A stretch of 47,714 nucleotides of DNA. Origin: a bacterium. GTDB lineage: Bacteria; SZUA-79; Acidulodesulfobacterales; Acidulodesulfobacteraceae. The notes beneath the pieces were generated by a model. The model worked only from the letters and a program-made list of their open reading frames with translations, was not told the DNA's origin and did not search any database. Positions 38,121-47,340 of this stretch are shown one piece after another. The translations under genes and the position numbers were made by a program. Location of the stretch: contig QIJE01000006.1 of NCBI GenBank assembly GCA_003232385.1, positions 71,336-119,049 on the forward strand. The letters run 5' to 3'. Within the stretch, counting starts at the first letter, position 1; every line of letters begins with the position of its first letter.

Positions 38121-39413
38121 TTGATAGAAAGATATTCTCTTCCCGAAATTTCAAAAATATGGTCGCAGGACAATAAATACAGGATATGGTTAGAGGTTGA
38201 GCTTGCCGTATGTACTGCTTATCATGAGTCCGGTAAAATTCCAGATGCATCTTTTGAAGAAATTATTCGAAATGCTAAATTTAACGTCAATGAGATTGAA
38301 AATATAGAGCAGCTTACGAGACATGATGTGATAGCATTTTTAACAAACGTTGCTGAATATGTCGGAGAAAATTCAAGATATATACATCTCGGTCTTACGT
38401 CCTCTGATATTGTCGATACATCATTCTCGCTTATACTGCGACAGGCGCTTAACCTTATTCTTAAAAAAACCGAGGTTCTCAAGGAGTCCCTAAGAAAACA
38501 GGCGTTAAGGCATAAATTTACCCCTATGATGGGAAGAACGCACGGAATGCATGCGGAACCCATTACCTTAGGTTTTAAATTTCTTATATTTTATGAAGAA
38601 ATTAAAAGGGCAGAGGAGAGGATTAAAAAAGCCGTGTCATCGGCTTCGTTCGGCAAACTGTCGGGAGCGGTAGGGACATATGCCAATATACCTCCGGAGA
38701 TCGAAAAAATGGCGTTAGATAGGCTTGATTTGAGAGCTATTTTGTCTAATCAGATAATACAGAGAGACGTTTACGCAGATGCCTTTTATTCCCTTGCGTC
38801 GCTTGGTGCGTCTTGTGAAAAAATAGCCCTTGAGATAAGGCATCTTATGAGAACCGAGGTTTCAGAGATAGAAGAGCCGTTTGCTCCGGGACAAAAAGGA
38901 TCATCCGCTATGCCGCATAAAAAAAATCCGATTGTTTCGGAAAATATTTGCGGTCTTTCAAGAATTTTAAGGTCTAATCTTATTGCGTCTATCGAAAATA
39001 TTCCGCTTTGGCACGAAAGAGATATTTCGCACTCTTCGGTGGAAAGAATTATTGGCCCTGACTCTACTATTTTGGCATATTATATTCTTGATCGGTTGAC
39101 TTACTTAATAGACAATATAGTTGTCAATAAAGATAAGATGATCAGCAATATCGGTTTGACAAACGGGGTAATTTTCTCTCAAAAAGTTTTATTGGCGCTT
39201 GTGAATAAAGGGGTATTAAGAGAAGATGCTTATAAAATAGTACAGAAATTGGCTCACGAAAGTATTCAAACTGGAGTTAACTTTGAAAGCCTTTTGAAGA
39301 AAAACGCAATAGTATTGAAAAGTTTAACATTAGATGAGATAGAAGATATTTTTGATATAAATTACTATTATAAATATATAAATTATATATTTGACAGATG
39401 CGATGTCGTATGA
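38121..39413 (+). CDS. purB: Adenylosuccinate lyase
   Basis: Releases fumarate from SAICAR and from adenylosuccinate in purine synthesis. Fumarase/aspartase superfamily marks: HLGLTSSDIVDTSFSLILRQ, GRTHGMHAEPITLGFKF, and the signature GQKGSSAMPHKKNPIVSENI with its catalytic Ser. The length of 430 residues is normal. The start is TTG at 38121 with GGAGG ten bases upstream. First of a purB-purS-purQ-purL-purF cluster. Confidence 0.95.
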   Translation: MIERYSLPEISKIWSQDNKYRIWLEVELAVCTAYHESGKIPDASFEEIIRNAKFNVNEIENIEQLTRHDVIAFLTNVAEYVGENSRYIHLGLTSSDIVDTSFSLILRQALNLILKKTEVLKESLRKQALRHKFTPMMGRTHGMHAEPITLGFKFLIFYEEIKRAEERIKKAVSSASFGKLSGAVGTYANIPPEIEKMALDRLDLRAILSNQIIQRDVYADAFYSLASLGASCEKIALEIRHLMRTEVSEIEEPFAPGQKGSSAMPHKKNPIVSENICGLSRILRSNLIASIENIPLWHERDISHSSVERIIGPDSTILAYYILDRLTYLIDNIVVNKDKMISNIGLTNGVIFSQKVLLALVNKGVLREDAYKIVQKLAHESIQTGVNFESLLKKNAIVLKSLTLDEIEDIFDINYYYKYINYIFDRCDVV

Positions 39414-39423
39414 AGGGGAAAAA

Positions 39424-39702
39424 ATGATAAAAAAAGCCTTTGTTAAAGTAATGTTAAAAGAAGAAGTACTTGATTCTCAAGGTAAAGCCGTCTTGTCGGT
39501 CCTTAAATCTTCAGGTTATAACAATGTTAAAGACGTAAGGATCGGAAAATACATAGAGCTTACGATAGATTTAGATATATTGAATAAATCCGCCGAAGGC
39601 AAAACCTACACAATGGAAGAGGAAATAGAAGAAATTTCGGGAAAGATTCTTTCTAACCCGTTAATAGAAGAATTTAATATAGAAATAAAAAATAAAAAAT
39701 GA
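39424..39702 (+). CDS. purS: Phosphoribosylformylglycinamidine synthase subunit PurS
   Basis: Small subunit of the PurLQS complex; it bridges the glutaminase PurQ and the synthase PurL. Typical parts: KAFVKVMLKEEVLDSQGKAV, VKDVRIGKYIELTID and EEISGKILSNPLIEEFNIEI. The start is ATG 39424, ten bases after purB (GAAGGGG before it); the frame is open further upstream inside purB, but the family begins here. 92 residues. It overlaps purQ by four bases. Confidence 0.94.
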   Translation: MIKKAFVKVMLKEEVLDSQGKAVLSVLKSSGYNNVKDVRIGKYIELTIDLDILNKSAEGKTYTMEEEIEEISGKILSNPLIEEFNIEIKNKK

Positions 39703-40415
39703 ATAATAATCGTATAAAAGCCGGTATTACCGTTTTTCCGGGTTCTAATTGTGACTTTGATGTTTATTACGTTTTAAACGATATATTTGGGCTTAATACC
39801 TCATATATATGGCATAAAGACAAAATTAACGATATGCGTTCTTATGATTTTATCGTAATCCCCGGGGGGTTTTCATACGGGGATTATTTGCGGTCGGGTG
39901 CCCTTGCGGCAAGAGGTCTGATTATGGAGTCTTTAAAAGATTATGCCGCTAACGGAGGAATAATACTCGGTATCTGTAATGGTTTTCAAATACTTTTGGA
40001 GGCCGGGCTCTTAGCCGGTGCTATGTTAACCAACAATTCTTTGAGATTCGAATGTAAGGATGTTTATCTGAATGTGCTGAAAGACGATACGCCCTTTACG
40101 TGTGACATAAAGAAAGGTTCGATTCTTAGAATGCCGATAGCTCATCATGACGGGAACTATTTTGCCGCACATGATATAATTCAGGATTTTAATAAAAACG
40201 ATAATATTATATTTAAATACTGTGATTCGGCAGGAGAACCCACTGAGGATTCTAATCCTAACGGTTCGCTATTGAATATAGCCGGTATTATCGGTGAAAA
40301 CTTTAATATAATGGGGCTCATGCCTCATCCGGAAAGATCTTCGGAAAAACTAATGGGTAGCGAAGACGGCGGTTATATTTTTAAGTCCATAATAAAATAC
40401 ATAAAGGGAAAGTAG
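39699..40415 (+). CDS. purQ: Phosphoribosylformylglycinamidine synthase subunit PurQ
   Basis: Class I glutamine amidotransferase that delivers ammonia to PurL. VFPGSNCDFD is at the N-terminus, the nucleophile Cys is in GGIILGICNGFQILLEAGLL, and the catalytic His/Glu pair is in MPHPERSSEK. The length of 238 residues fits. The ATGA overlap with purS gives equal stoichiometry. Confidence 0.95.
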   Translation: MNNNRIKAGITVFPGSNCDFDVYYVLNDIFGLNTSYIWHKDKINDMRSYDFIVIPGGFSYGDYLRSGALAARGLIMESLKDYAANGGIILGICNGFQILLEAGLLAGAMLTNNSLRFECKDVYLNVLKDDTPFTCDIKKGSILRMPIAHHDGNYFAAHDIIQDFNKNDNIIFKYCDSAGEPTEDSNPNGSLLNIAGIIGENFNIMGLMPHPERSSEKLMGSEDGGYIFKSIIKYIKGK

Positions 40416-40437
40416 TTAAAATAAGATAAACGGTAAA

Positions 40438-42723
40438 ATGAGTGTATACATGAAAAAACAAGATAATAAACATGAAAAAGCTGAAAATAAAAATTATAAA
40501 TTATTCGGTTTGTCGCAGGATGAATATAAAGAAATAGGCAAATTATTGAAACACGAACCGGACGATTTCGAGCTTGGTATATTTTCGGCGATGTGGTCGG
40601 AACATTGTTCTTATAAAAGTTCTAAGGTTTACCTTCAAACACTTCCTTCAAAAGGTGATAAAGTTTTGATAGGCCCGGGAGAGAATGCCGGAGTAGTAGA
40701 TTTTGGCGATGGAGACGTACTTGTTTTTAAAATGGAGAGTCACAATCATCCGTCTTTCATAGAACCGTTCCAGGGTTCCGCTACAGGAGTCGGTGGGATT
40801 ATGAGAGACATTTTTACCATGGGCGCAAGACCGCTTGCCAATCTTAATTCGTTAAGATTCGGAAGTCATTTACATCCTAAAACACCCTATTATCTTTCCG
40901 AAGTCGTGAAAGGAGTAGGATTCTACGGAAATTGTATGGGTGTGCCGACTGTAGGCGGGGAAGTCGTTTTTGACGAATGTTATAACGACAATATACTCGT
41001 AAACGCTTTTACTATCGGCATAGCAAAACAGGATAGGATTTTTTTGTCCTCTAAATGTGAGGTGGAAAACATAGTAATTTACGTTGGTTCGGCAACCGGA
41101 ATGGATGGAATACACGGTGCCACCATGGCTTCAGAAGAGTTTGATTCAAAGAATAATAAAAAGAGAAGCACCGTTCAGGTGGGTGATCCGTTTACGGAAA
41201 AATTATTATTAGAAGCGTGTATTGAGGCAATGGATAGGAAATTGATAGTATCTATCCAGGATATGGGAGCGGCAGGTCTGACAAGTTCGTCTTTTGAAAT
41301 GGCAGATAAAAGCGGACATGGTATGACGATTGATCTTGATGCTATTCCTCTTAGAACGTCAGGTATGGCCCCTGTAGAGATAATGCTTTCTGAATCTCAA
41401 GAAAGAATGCTCCTATCGTGTAGAGGGGAAAATCTCGATGCTTTGAGTTCTGTTTTCGATAAGTGGGGATTAAGTTGCGTAAAAGTGGGAGAGGTTATAG
41501 ATGAGAAAAATATAAAATTTTATTATAAATCTAAACTTTATAAGATATTTGATGTTGATACGGTAGTTAACGGTCCGGTTTATGAGAGACCAAAAAGAAA
41601 GCCGGATTACTTGAAGAAAATTTTGCCGATAAAAATAAATAATTATGAGATCCCTAAAAACATTAATGATATTGCAGCAAGATTGATAATGCACCCTAAC
41701 ATAGCATCAAAACGACCCGTTTTTACTCAATATGATTATACCATAGGGACAAATACTATAGTACCGCCCGGTTTTTCCGCCGCAGTTCTTAGAATTAAGA
41801 ATGAAGGCAATGGCAATAGATTAACCAAAGGATTTTTGCTTGATATAAACGGTAATTCTAAATATACTTACTTAGATCCTTACATCGGCAGTGCTTTGGC
41901 GGTTATTGAGTGCGCCCGTAATATTTCTGCTTGCGGCGGGACCCCGGTTGCCATTACGGATTGCCTTAATTTCGCAAGCCCGGAAGATCCTGAAACCATG
42001 TGGCAGTTTAGTGAAGCCGTAAAAGGCATAAAGGAGGCGGCAATAAAACTTAAAACACCCGTTATAAGCGGCAATGTCAGTTTTTACAATGAAACCGTAA
42101 GGAAAGAAGGGGGTAATGCGGTGGCTTCTAAGATTTACCCTACGCCCGTAATTGGAATGGTAGGATTTATAGAAGACATTGATAGAGTCGTAACCCCATA
42201 TTTTAAAGATGACGGTGACGAAATTTTTTTATTAGGAAGGCTAAAGGGAGATCTTGGAGGTAGTTTGTATATGGAATACTTTCATAAAGATTTTCGTCAA
42301 AAACCGATGGATATTGATTTGGATTATGAAGTCAATCTTCATAACTGTTTGAGATCAATGATAAATGGTGGTTACATTAAAAGTGCAGTCGATATTAGCG
42401 AAGGAGGAATATTTACGGCATTGACTGAGAGTTCTATTACTAATCCGGATAAGACGTTAGGATTTGTCGTAGAATATGAAGATAAAGAAATGAGATTAGA
42501 CGCTTTTCTCTTTGCAGAGTTAGAGCAGGCTTTTGTATTGACATTAAATAATAAAGCTAAGCCGAAAGAATTTTTTGAAAAAGCTTCATTTTATGATATA
42601 CCTATAAAAATGATAGGTGTAGTAAAAGAAGGAGTAATAAAAATTAATAGCGCTATAGAACTAAAAAGTGATAAAATAAAGAAAGAATATTATTCGGTTA
42701 TAAAAAATATTCTTAGCAAATAA
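40438..42723 (+). CDS. purL: Phosphoribosylformylglycinamidine synthase subunit PurL (small type)
   Basis: Converts FGAR to FGAM with ATP and ammonia. 761 residues, the short form used with PurS and PurQ (the E. coli single-chain enzyme is about 1295). Motifs include [47 protein letters not shown], a Gly-rich [30 protein letters not shown] and [15 protein letters not shown]. The neighbouring purS and purQ agree with the type. The extra Lys-rich N-terminal 20 residues before [14 protein letters not shown] may be partly unstructured. Confidence 0.95.
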   Translation: MSVYMKKQDNKHEKAENKNYKLFGLSQDEYKEIGKLLKHEPDDFELGIFSAMWSEHCSYKSSKVYLQTLPSKGDKVLIGPGENAGVVDFGDGDVLVFKMESHNHPSFIEPFQGSATGVGGIMRDIFTMGARPLANLNSLRFGSHLHPKTPYYLSEVVKGVGFYGNCMGVPTVGGEVVFDECYNDNILVNAFTIGIAKQDRIFLSSKCEVENIVIYVGSATGMDGIHGATMASEEFDSKNNKKRSTVQVGDPFTEKLLLEACIEAMDRKLIVSIQDMGAAGLTSSSFEMADKSGHGMTIDLDAIPLRTSGMAPVEIMLSESQERMLLSCRGENLDALSSVFDKWGLSCVKVGEVIDEKNIKFYYKSKLYKIFDVDTVVNGPVYERPKRKPDYLKKILPIKINNYEIPKNINDIAARLIMHPNIASKRPVFTQYDYTIGTNTIVPPGFSAAVLRIKNEGNGNRLTKGFLLDINGNSKYTYLDPYIGSALAVIECARNISACGGTPVAITDCLNFASPEDPETMWQFSEAVKGIKEAAIKLKTPVISGNVSFYNETVRKEGGNAVASKIYPTPVIGMVGFIEDIDRVVTPYFKDDGDEIFLLGRLKGDLGGSLYMEYFHKDFRQKPMDIDLDYEVNLHNCLRSMINGGYIKSAVDISEGGIFTALTESSITNPDKTLGFVVEYEDKEMRLDAFLFAELEQAFVLTLNNKAKPKEFFEKASFYDIPIKMIGVVKEGVIKINSAIELKSDKIKKEYYSVIKNILSK

Positions 42724-42762
42724 AATTAAAATTTAAAAAACTAAGCTTAACTAAATTTAAAA

Positions 42763-44169
42763 ATGGGCGAAATTAAAGACGAGTGTGGTGTATTCGGTAT
42801 ATATAACAATGAGGAGGCTCCTAATATTACATATCTGGGGCTTTATGCTCTTCAACATAGGGGACAGGAATCATGTGGTATTGCTTCCTCCGACAATAAT
42901 AATATCTATTTCCATAAAAGCCTCGGCATAGTAAACGACGTATTTAAAGAGAATACGATATCTCAACTAAAAGGCAGGAATGCTATAGGGCATGTCAGAT
43001 ATTCTACGGAAGGGGAAACGCTTGTTAAAAATGCTCAGCCCCTCGTTGCCGATTATTATTACGGTTCTATTTCCGTGGTTCATAACGGAAACATCACAAA
43101 TTCCCGTATGTTAAAAGAAGAGCTGGAAGAAAACGGTTCAATATTTTCCTCGACGTCAGATACCGAGGTAGTAATACATTTAATTGCCTCTTCAACCGAA
43201 AATCTTCTTATAGGTAGGGTTATAGATTCCTTAAGAAAACTTAACGGCGCCTATTCATTTCTTTTTCTTTCAGAGAAAGAAATGATTGCAGCAAGGGATC
43301 CCTTCGGTTTTAGGCCGCTTGTTATGGGAAAACTTAATAATTCCATTGTTTTTGCTTCCGAAACCTGTGCCCTCGATTTAATAAATGCCGAATATATAAG
43401 GGATATTAAACCGGGCGAGGTTATATTGGTAAACGACGATGGAATAAAGAGTTTTTATCCTTTTAGGGTCGAAAAAAATTCCAATTGTCTATTTGAGCTG
43501 ATCTATTTTTCGAGACCGGATAGTCTATTTAACGGAAAATCCATATATAAACTTCGTATTCAAATGGGAAAAGAACTTGCGAAAGAATCGGCGATAAATG
43601 CTGATATAGTGATACCCGTGCCTGATTCCGGTGTTCCAGCCGCATTAGGTTTTTCAAAGGAGTCCGGAATAGATTTTGAAATAGGTTTTACGAGAAACCA
43701 CTATATCGGTAGGACATTTATAGAACCTAAAAGGTCGATAAGGCATTTTGGCGTTAAGATAAAGCTTAATCCGGTTCTTGATGTGATTAAGGGCAAGAGG
43801 GTTATCGTCGTTGATGACTCCGTGGTTAGAGGTACGACGTCAAAAAAGATTGTAGATATGCTTAAGATTGCAGGGGCAAAAGAAACCCACCTACGGTTAA
43901 GCTCCCCGATGGTTATAGCTCCTTGTTTTTATGGAATAGATACACCGGTTAAAGATGAACTTATAGCTTCGAAATATAGCGAAGAAGAGATGAATGCTGT
44001 ACTTGGTGCCAATACCACTAAGTTTCTTTCATTAGAAGGATTAAGAAGAGCGGTAGGGGGTAGGGATAATTTTTGCGAAGCCTGTTTTTCAAATATTTAT
44101 CCTCAAAAAATATACAATGAGGTTCAATACGACAGTCAGTTAAAGCTGTTTAGTAAGGAGATTTTTTAA
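42763..44169 (+). CDS. purF: Amidophosphoribosyltransferase
   Basis: First committed step of purine synthesis: PRPP plus glutamine to phosphoribosylamine. A seven-residue propeptide (MGEIKDE) precedes the nucleophile Cys8 in CGVFGIYNNEE; LQHRGQESCGIAS and HNGNITNSRML are class II amidotransferase motifs, and the PRPP loop is VIVVDDSVVRGTTSKK. Cys residues in NCLFELIYFSRPDS, APCFYG and NFCEACF correspond to the four 4Fe-4S ligands of the Bacillus-type oxygen-sensitive enzyme, which suits an anaerobe. 468 residues. Confidence 0.96.
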   Translation: MGEIKDECGVFGIYNNEEAPNITYLGLYALQHRGQESCGIASSDNNNIYFHKSLGIVNDVFKENTISQLKGRNAIGHVRYSTEGETLVKNAQPLVADYYYGSISVVHNGNITNSRMLKEELEENGSIFSSTSDTEVVIHLIASSTENLLIGRVIDSLRKLNGAYSFLFLSEKEMIAARDPFGFRPLVMGKLNNSIVFASETCALDLINAEYIRDIKPGEVILVNDDGIKSFYPFRVEKNSNCLFELIYFSRPDSLFNGKSIYKLRIQMGKELAKESAINADIVIPVPDSGVPAALGFSKESGIDFEIGFTRNHYIGRTFIEPKRSIRHFGVKIKLNPVLDVIKGKRVIVVDDSVVRGTTSKKIVDMLKIAGAKETHLRLSSPMVIAPCFYGIDTPVKDELIASKYSEEEMNAVLGANTTKFLSLEGLRRAVGGRDNFCEACFSNIYPQKIYNEVQYDSQLKLFSKEIF

Positions 44170-44241
44170 CCGGACGGCATCATTACCTGAAATAATACTG
44201 CGAGATATAAAGAAAATAAATTTAAATTGGTTTTATGGGAT

Positions 44242-44814
44242 ATGAGAAAAGAAAAAGAGCACAAATCGAGAGCGGAAGTGCTTAATGCTATAACAACTCT
44301 TTGTTATGAAAAAAAAGAATTTACCTTAGCTTCAGGCAAAAAAAGCGATTTTTATATAGATTTACGCCGTATTTCCTTCGATGGAAACTATTTATACCTA
44401 ATAGGCAAATTATTATATGACGAGATTATGTCTGATGAATATTTAAATTTTTCAGTGATTGCAGGGGTGCCGATAGGCGGCATACCTTTAATATCTGCAA
44501 TTCTGATCGCCGGCTTTTTAGACGACAACCCGTTAAAGTCTGTTATTATAAGGAAAGAAAAAAAGGGATATGGAAAAGGTAACCTCATTGAGCCGGCACA
44601 ATTTTTATTCAAAGGTTCAAATATTATCATAGTGGAAGATGTCGTTACGACTGGCGGTTCTATTCTGAATACCGTAAAAAATGCCAGAAATGAAGGCTAT
44701 GAAGTTACTGACGCCGTTTGTATAGTAGATAGGCAAGAGGGAGGGGAAGAATTTCTTATGCAAAATGGTATTAGACTCCACTCTATTTTTTGTAGAGAAG
44801 ACATAGTAATATAA
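44242..44814 (+). CDS. pyrE: Orotate phosphoribosyltransferase
   Basis: Makes orotidine 5'-phosphate from orotate and PRPP in pyrimidine synthesis. Motifs: FTLASGKKSDFYIDLRRISF, GVPIGGIPLISAI, VIIRKEKKGYGKG and the PRPP-binding IIVEDVVTTGGSILN. About 190 residues, normal. I chose ATG 44242; a TTG at 44227 would add five residues, and neither shows a good ribosome-binding site. It follows purF by about 70 bases, tying pyrimidine to purine synthesis in one unit. Confidence 0.94.
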   Translation: MRKEKEHKSRAEVLNAITTLCYEKKEFTLASGKKSDFYIDLRRISFDGNYLYLIGKLLYDEIMSDEYLNFSVIAGVPIGGIPLISAILIAGFLDDNPLKSVIIRKEKKGYGKGNLIEPAQFLFKGSNIIIVEDVVTTGGSILNTVKNARNEGYEVTDAVCIVDRQEGGEEFLMQNGIRLHSIFCREDIVI

Positions 44815-44846
44815 AAATAAATTTTAAATTTATTGTAAAAATTGAA

Positions 44847-45542
44847 ATGAAAAAATATATTTATTTAATTATTTTATCCCTCTTTATGCTCGGTACGTCT
44901 TTTTATTTTTCCGGATGTTCGACATTAAGTTCGACAGGAATCTCTTCTGTTGCTAAATCAGAAAGTCCATACGCGGCGATTTCTTCGTCGGATAGATATA
45001 GAAACATATATCTTCAATCTTTAAAAAAATACACCAGGAAAGCCGATATTTACGATAAATTTAATACTGTAATGTATATAGGAGCTACATATTTTACCAA
45101 ACCGTTTATATATGTTCACACAAAAGAATATGCAGAATATTATCCTCTAAATAAAAATGCATTTATAAAAAAACTTAAAAAGTCATACGTCAAATTCGGC
45201 AAGAATATCACATTCTTTGTTTCCGTCTATACACCCGAAAAATCTTATAACGATTTAAATTCAAACCGCTCTATATGGATGGTTTATTTAGTAAATAATT
45301 TAGGTGAGAGTGTGTTGCCGGTTAGCATCAAACTTCCAAAACGAAAGAAGGTATTTTTGAAAAAATTTTTTCCATATATTACCGATTGGTCTAAGCAATA
45401 TATAATAAAATTTCCCATATATTATGATAAAGAAAATAATAAATTATTTATGAATAATGCCGCTAAATGGATAAAACTTGTAATTACGGGTGTAAATGGA
45501 AAAGCGGTTCTGAAGTGGAACTTAAAACATGGCACGCTTTGA
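44847..45542 (+). CDS. Predicted lipoprotein of unknown function
   Basis: A lipoprotein signal peptide ends in FSGC with the lipid-bearing Cys at residue 24; the residue after it is Ser, which would favour outer-membrane sorting by the E. coli rule. The 205-residue remainder is Lys/Tyr-rich and appears mixed alpha-beta (VMYIGATYFTKPFIYVHTKE, NITFFVSVYTPEKSYNDL, SIWMVYLVNNLGESVLPV). No family is recognised. It overlaps the nadB start by 14 bases, so the two are co-transcribed, though the functional link is unclear. Confidence 0.75.
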   Translation: MKKYIYLIILSLFMLGTSFYFSGCSTLSSTGISSVAKSESPYAAISSSDRYRNIYLQSLKKYTRKADIYDKFNTVMYIGATYFTKPFIYVHTKEYAEYYPLNKNAFIKKLKKSYVKFGKNITFFVSVYTPEKSYNDLNSNRSIWMVYLVNNLGESVLPVSIKLPKRKKVFLKKFFPYITDWSKQYIIKFPIYYDKENNKLFMNNAAKWIKLVITGVNGKAVLKWNLKHGTL

Positions 45543-47181
45543 TGTTATCATTATAGGTTCGGGAATAGCGGGTCTTTCTCTTGCGAATAGATTTGACGAA
45601 ACCATTTCTGTCGGTATATTTACAAAAAAAGAAGAAGCGGAATCAAATACCAATTATGCGCAGGGCGGGCTTGCTGCCGTAACGAACCTGACAAAGGACT
45701 CTTACAGAAAACACATAAACGATACCTTGACTGCCGGTGATGGTCTTTGTGATGAGAATATAGTAAAAATGGTAGTAAGGGAAGGACCCGGCGTGGTAAA
45801 CGATCTTTTAAACTGGGGTGTAAACTTTGCAAAATACGAGGAAAATATTAAAGAGTTTGACCTTGGAAGGGAAGGTGGGCACTCAGAGAGAAGGGTTCTG
45901 CATGCAGGGGATATCACAGGGAGAGAGATAGAGAAGGCATTAGTAGATGTCTCAAGAAAGAAGTCAAATATAAAAATATTTGAAAACCATATAGGTATAG
46001 ATTTAATAACCACCCGTAAGCTAAAAGTAGAAATAAAAAAAAGGAATAGAGTCCTTGGAGTATATTTTTTAAATAAAAATAATAACAAGGTAATAACAGT
46101 TAGTGCGGACGTTGTAGTTATTGCTACCGGAGGCGCAGGAAAGGTATTCCTATATACGTCCAACCCGGATATATCAACCGGTGACGGCATCGCTATGGCA
46201 CACAGAGCGGGCGCCAAGGTTGCGAATATGGAATTTTATCAGTTTCATCCGACCATATTGTATCATCCTCAGGCGAAATCTTTTCTGATTTCGGAGGCAT
46301 TAAGGGGAGAGGGAGGCACGCTGAGGTTAAAAGACGGAACGCCTTTTATGGATAAAGTTCATCCCCTGAAGAGTCTTGCTCCGAGAGATATAGTGGCGAG
46401 AACGATAGATTTAGAATTAAAAAAGACGGGTGATGAATGCGTATATTTAGATATGACGCACAAAAGTAGAGAATTTTTAAAAAAAAGATTTCCTGATATT
46501 TTCGAAACGGTTTTAAGTTTCGGTATTGATATATCAAAAGAGTATATCCCGGTAGTTCCTGCCGCTCACTATCTTTGCGGGGGCATTTTGACTGACGAAA
46601 ACGGTTTAACTTCGACGTATAATCTTTACGCAATCGGTGAAGTAGCTTGTACCGGACTTCATGGTGCGAATAGGCTTGCAAGTAATTCTTTATTGGAAGG
46701 GTGTGTTTTCGCGAAAAGGGCTTACGAAGCAATCGCCCCGATGCTTAAAGGGATAAATAAATTAAAGAAAAATGTCGATTTAAAACAGAATGCATTTATA
46801 GAAACCGAACAATCGGTCGGAATGTCTTACTCCCTTCCTAAATGGAAAGATTCCGGTTTTAGCGATAGCGACGAGACGATTGTTACCACCCATAACTGGG
46901 ATGAATTGAGACGTGCAATGTGGAATTATGTCGGCATAGTTCGTTCAGACAAGAGGCTTGAAAGGGCGGAAAGGAGAATAGATAATCTAATCTTTGAAAT
47001 TAAGGAGTATTATTGGAATTTTAAGATTACGCCGGATCTATTGGAACTGAGAAATATAGCCGAAGTGGCAAGTTTAATAATAACATCTGCTATCTTAAGG
47101 AAAGAATCTCGCGGTACGCATTATACCATTGACTATCCAAGCAAAGACGACAAAAATTTCAAGCATCCTACCGTTCTGTGA
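45529..47181 (+). CDS. nadB: L-aspartate oxidase
   Basis: FAD enzyme that makes iminoaspartate for NAD synthesis, passing it to quinolinate synthase; fumarate can replace oxygen as acceptor in anaerobes. The FAD motif is FDVIIIGSGIAGLSLANRF; NYAQGGLAAV, LGREGGHSERRVLHAGD, FYQFHPTILYHP, GEGGTLRLKDGTPFMD and ASNSLLEGCVFAKRA are family hallmarks separating it from fumarate reductase flavoproteins. 550 residues, normal. The ATG at 45529 lies inside the lipoprotein gene. No plus-strand terminator with a T-run was found after it. Confidence 0.95.
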   Translation: MARFDVIIIGSGIAGLSLANRFDETISVGIFTKKEEAESNTNYAQGGLAAVTNLTKDSYRKHINDTLTAGDGLCDENIVKMVVREGPGVVNDLLNWGVNFAKYEENIKEFDLGREGGHSERRVLHAGDITGREIEKALVDVSRKKSNIKIFENHIGIDLITTRKLKVEIKKRNRVLGVYFLNKNNNKVITVSADVVVIATGGAGKVFLYTSNPDISTGDGIAMAHRAGAKVANMEFYQFHPTILYHPQAKSFLISEALRGEGGTLRLKDGTPFMDKVHPLKSLAPRDIVARTIDLELKKTGDECVYLDMTHKSREFLKKRFPDIFETVLSFGIDISKEYIPVVPAAHYLCGGILTDENGLTSTYNLYAIGEVACTGLHGANRLASNSLLEGCVFAKRAYEAIAPMLKGINKLKKNVDLKQNAFIETEQSVGMSYSLPKWKDSGFSDSDETIVTTHNWDELRRAMWNYVGIVRSDKRLERAERRIDNLIFEIKEYYWNFKITPDLLELRNIAEVASLIITSAILRKESRGTHYTIDYPSKDDKNFKHPTVL

Positions 47182-47281
47182 TAATTTATCTATTTCGATC
47201 TTTTCACTAAGCGATAAACCGTATTGATTTAAATATTAGTGAAGCAAGTTCTATTGCTTTAACATATTGCATAATAAAGAT

Positions 47282-47314
47282 AAAAAAGATATCCGATTTA
47301 AAATCGGATATCTT
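47282..47314 (-). terminator. Intrinsic terminator for the minus-strand gene at the right edge
   Basis: Plus-strand AAGATATCCGATT (47286-47298) and AATCGGATATCTT (47302-47314) form a 13-bp stem with a 3-base loop. On the minus strand the hairpin is followed by a run of T's (plus A's at 47282-47287), while on the plus strand no T-run follows, so it serves minus-strand transcription. Confidence 0.85.
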
Positions 47315-47340
47315 AAAATAGAACAAATCTGATGATGCAC

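Noticed and set aside
47223-47262. Hairpin AAGCAA-GTTCTA-TTGCTT after nadB as its terminator
   Set aside because: The six-base stem is weak and no T-run follows on the plus strand.
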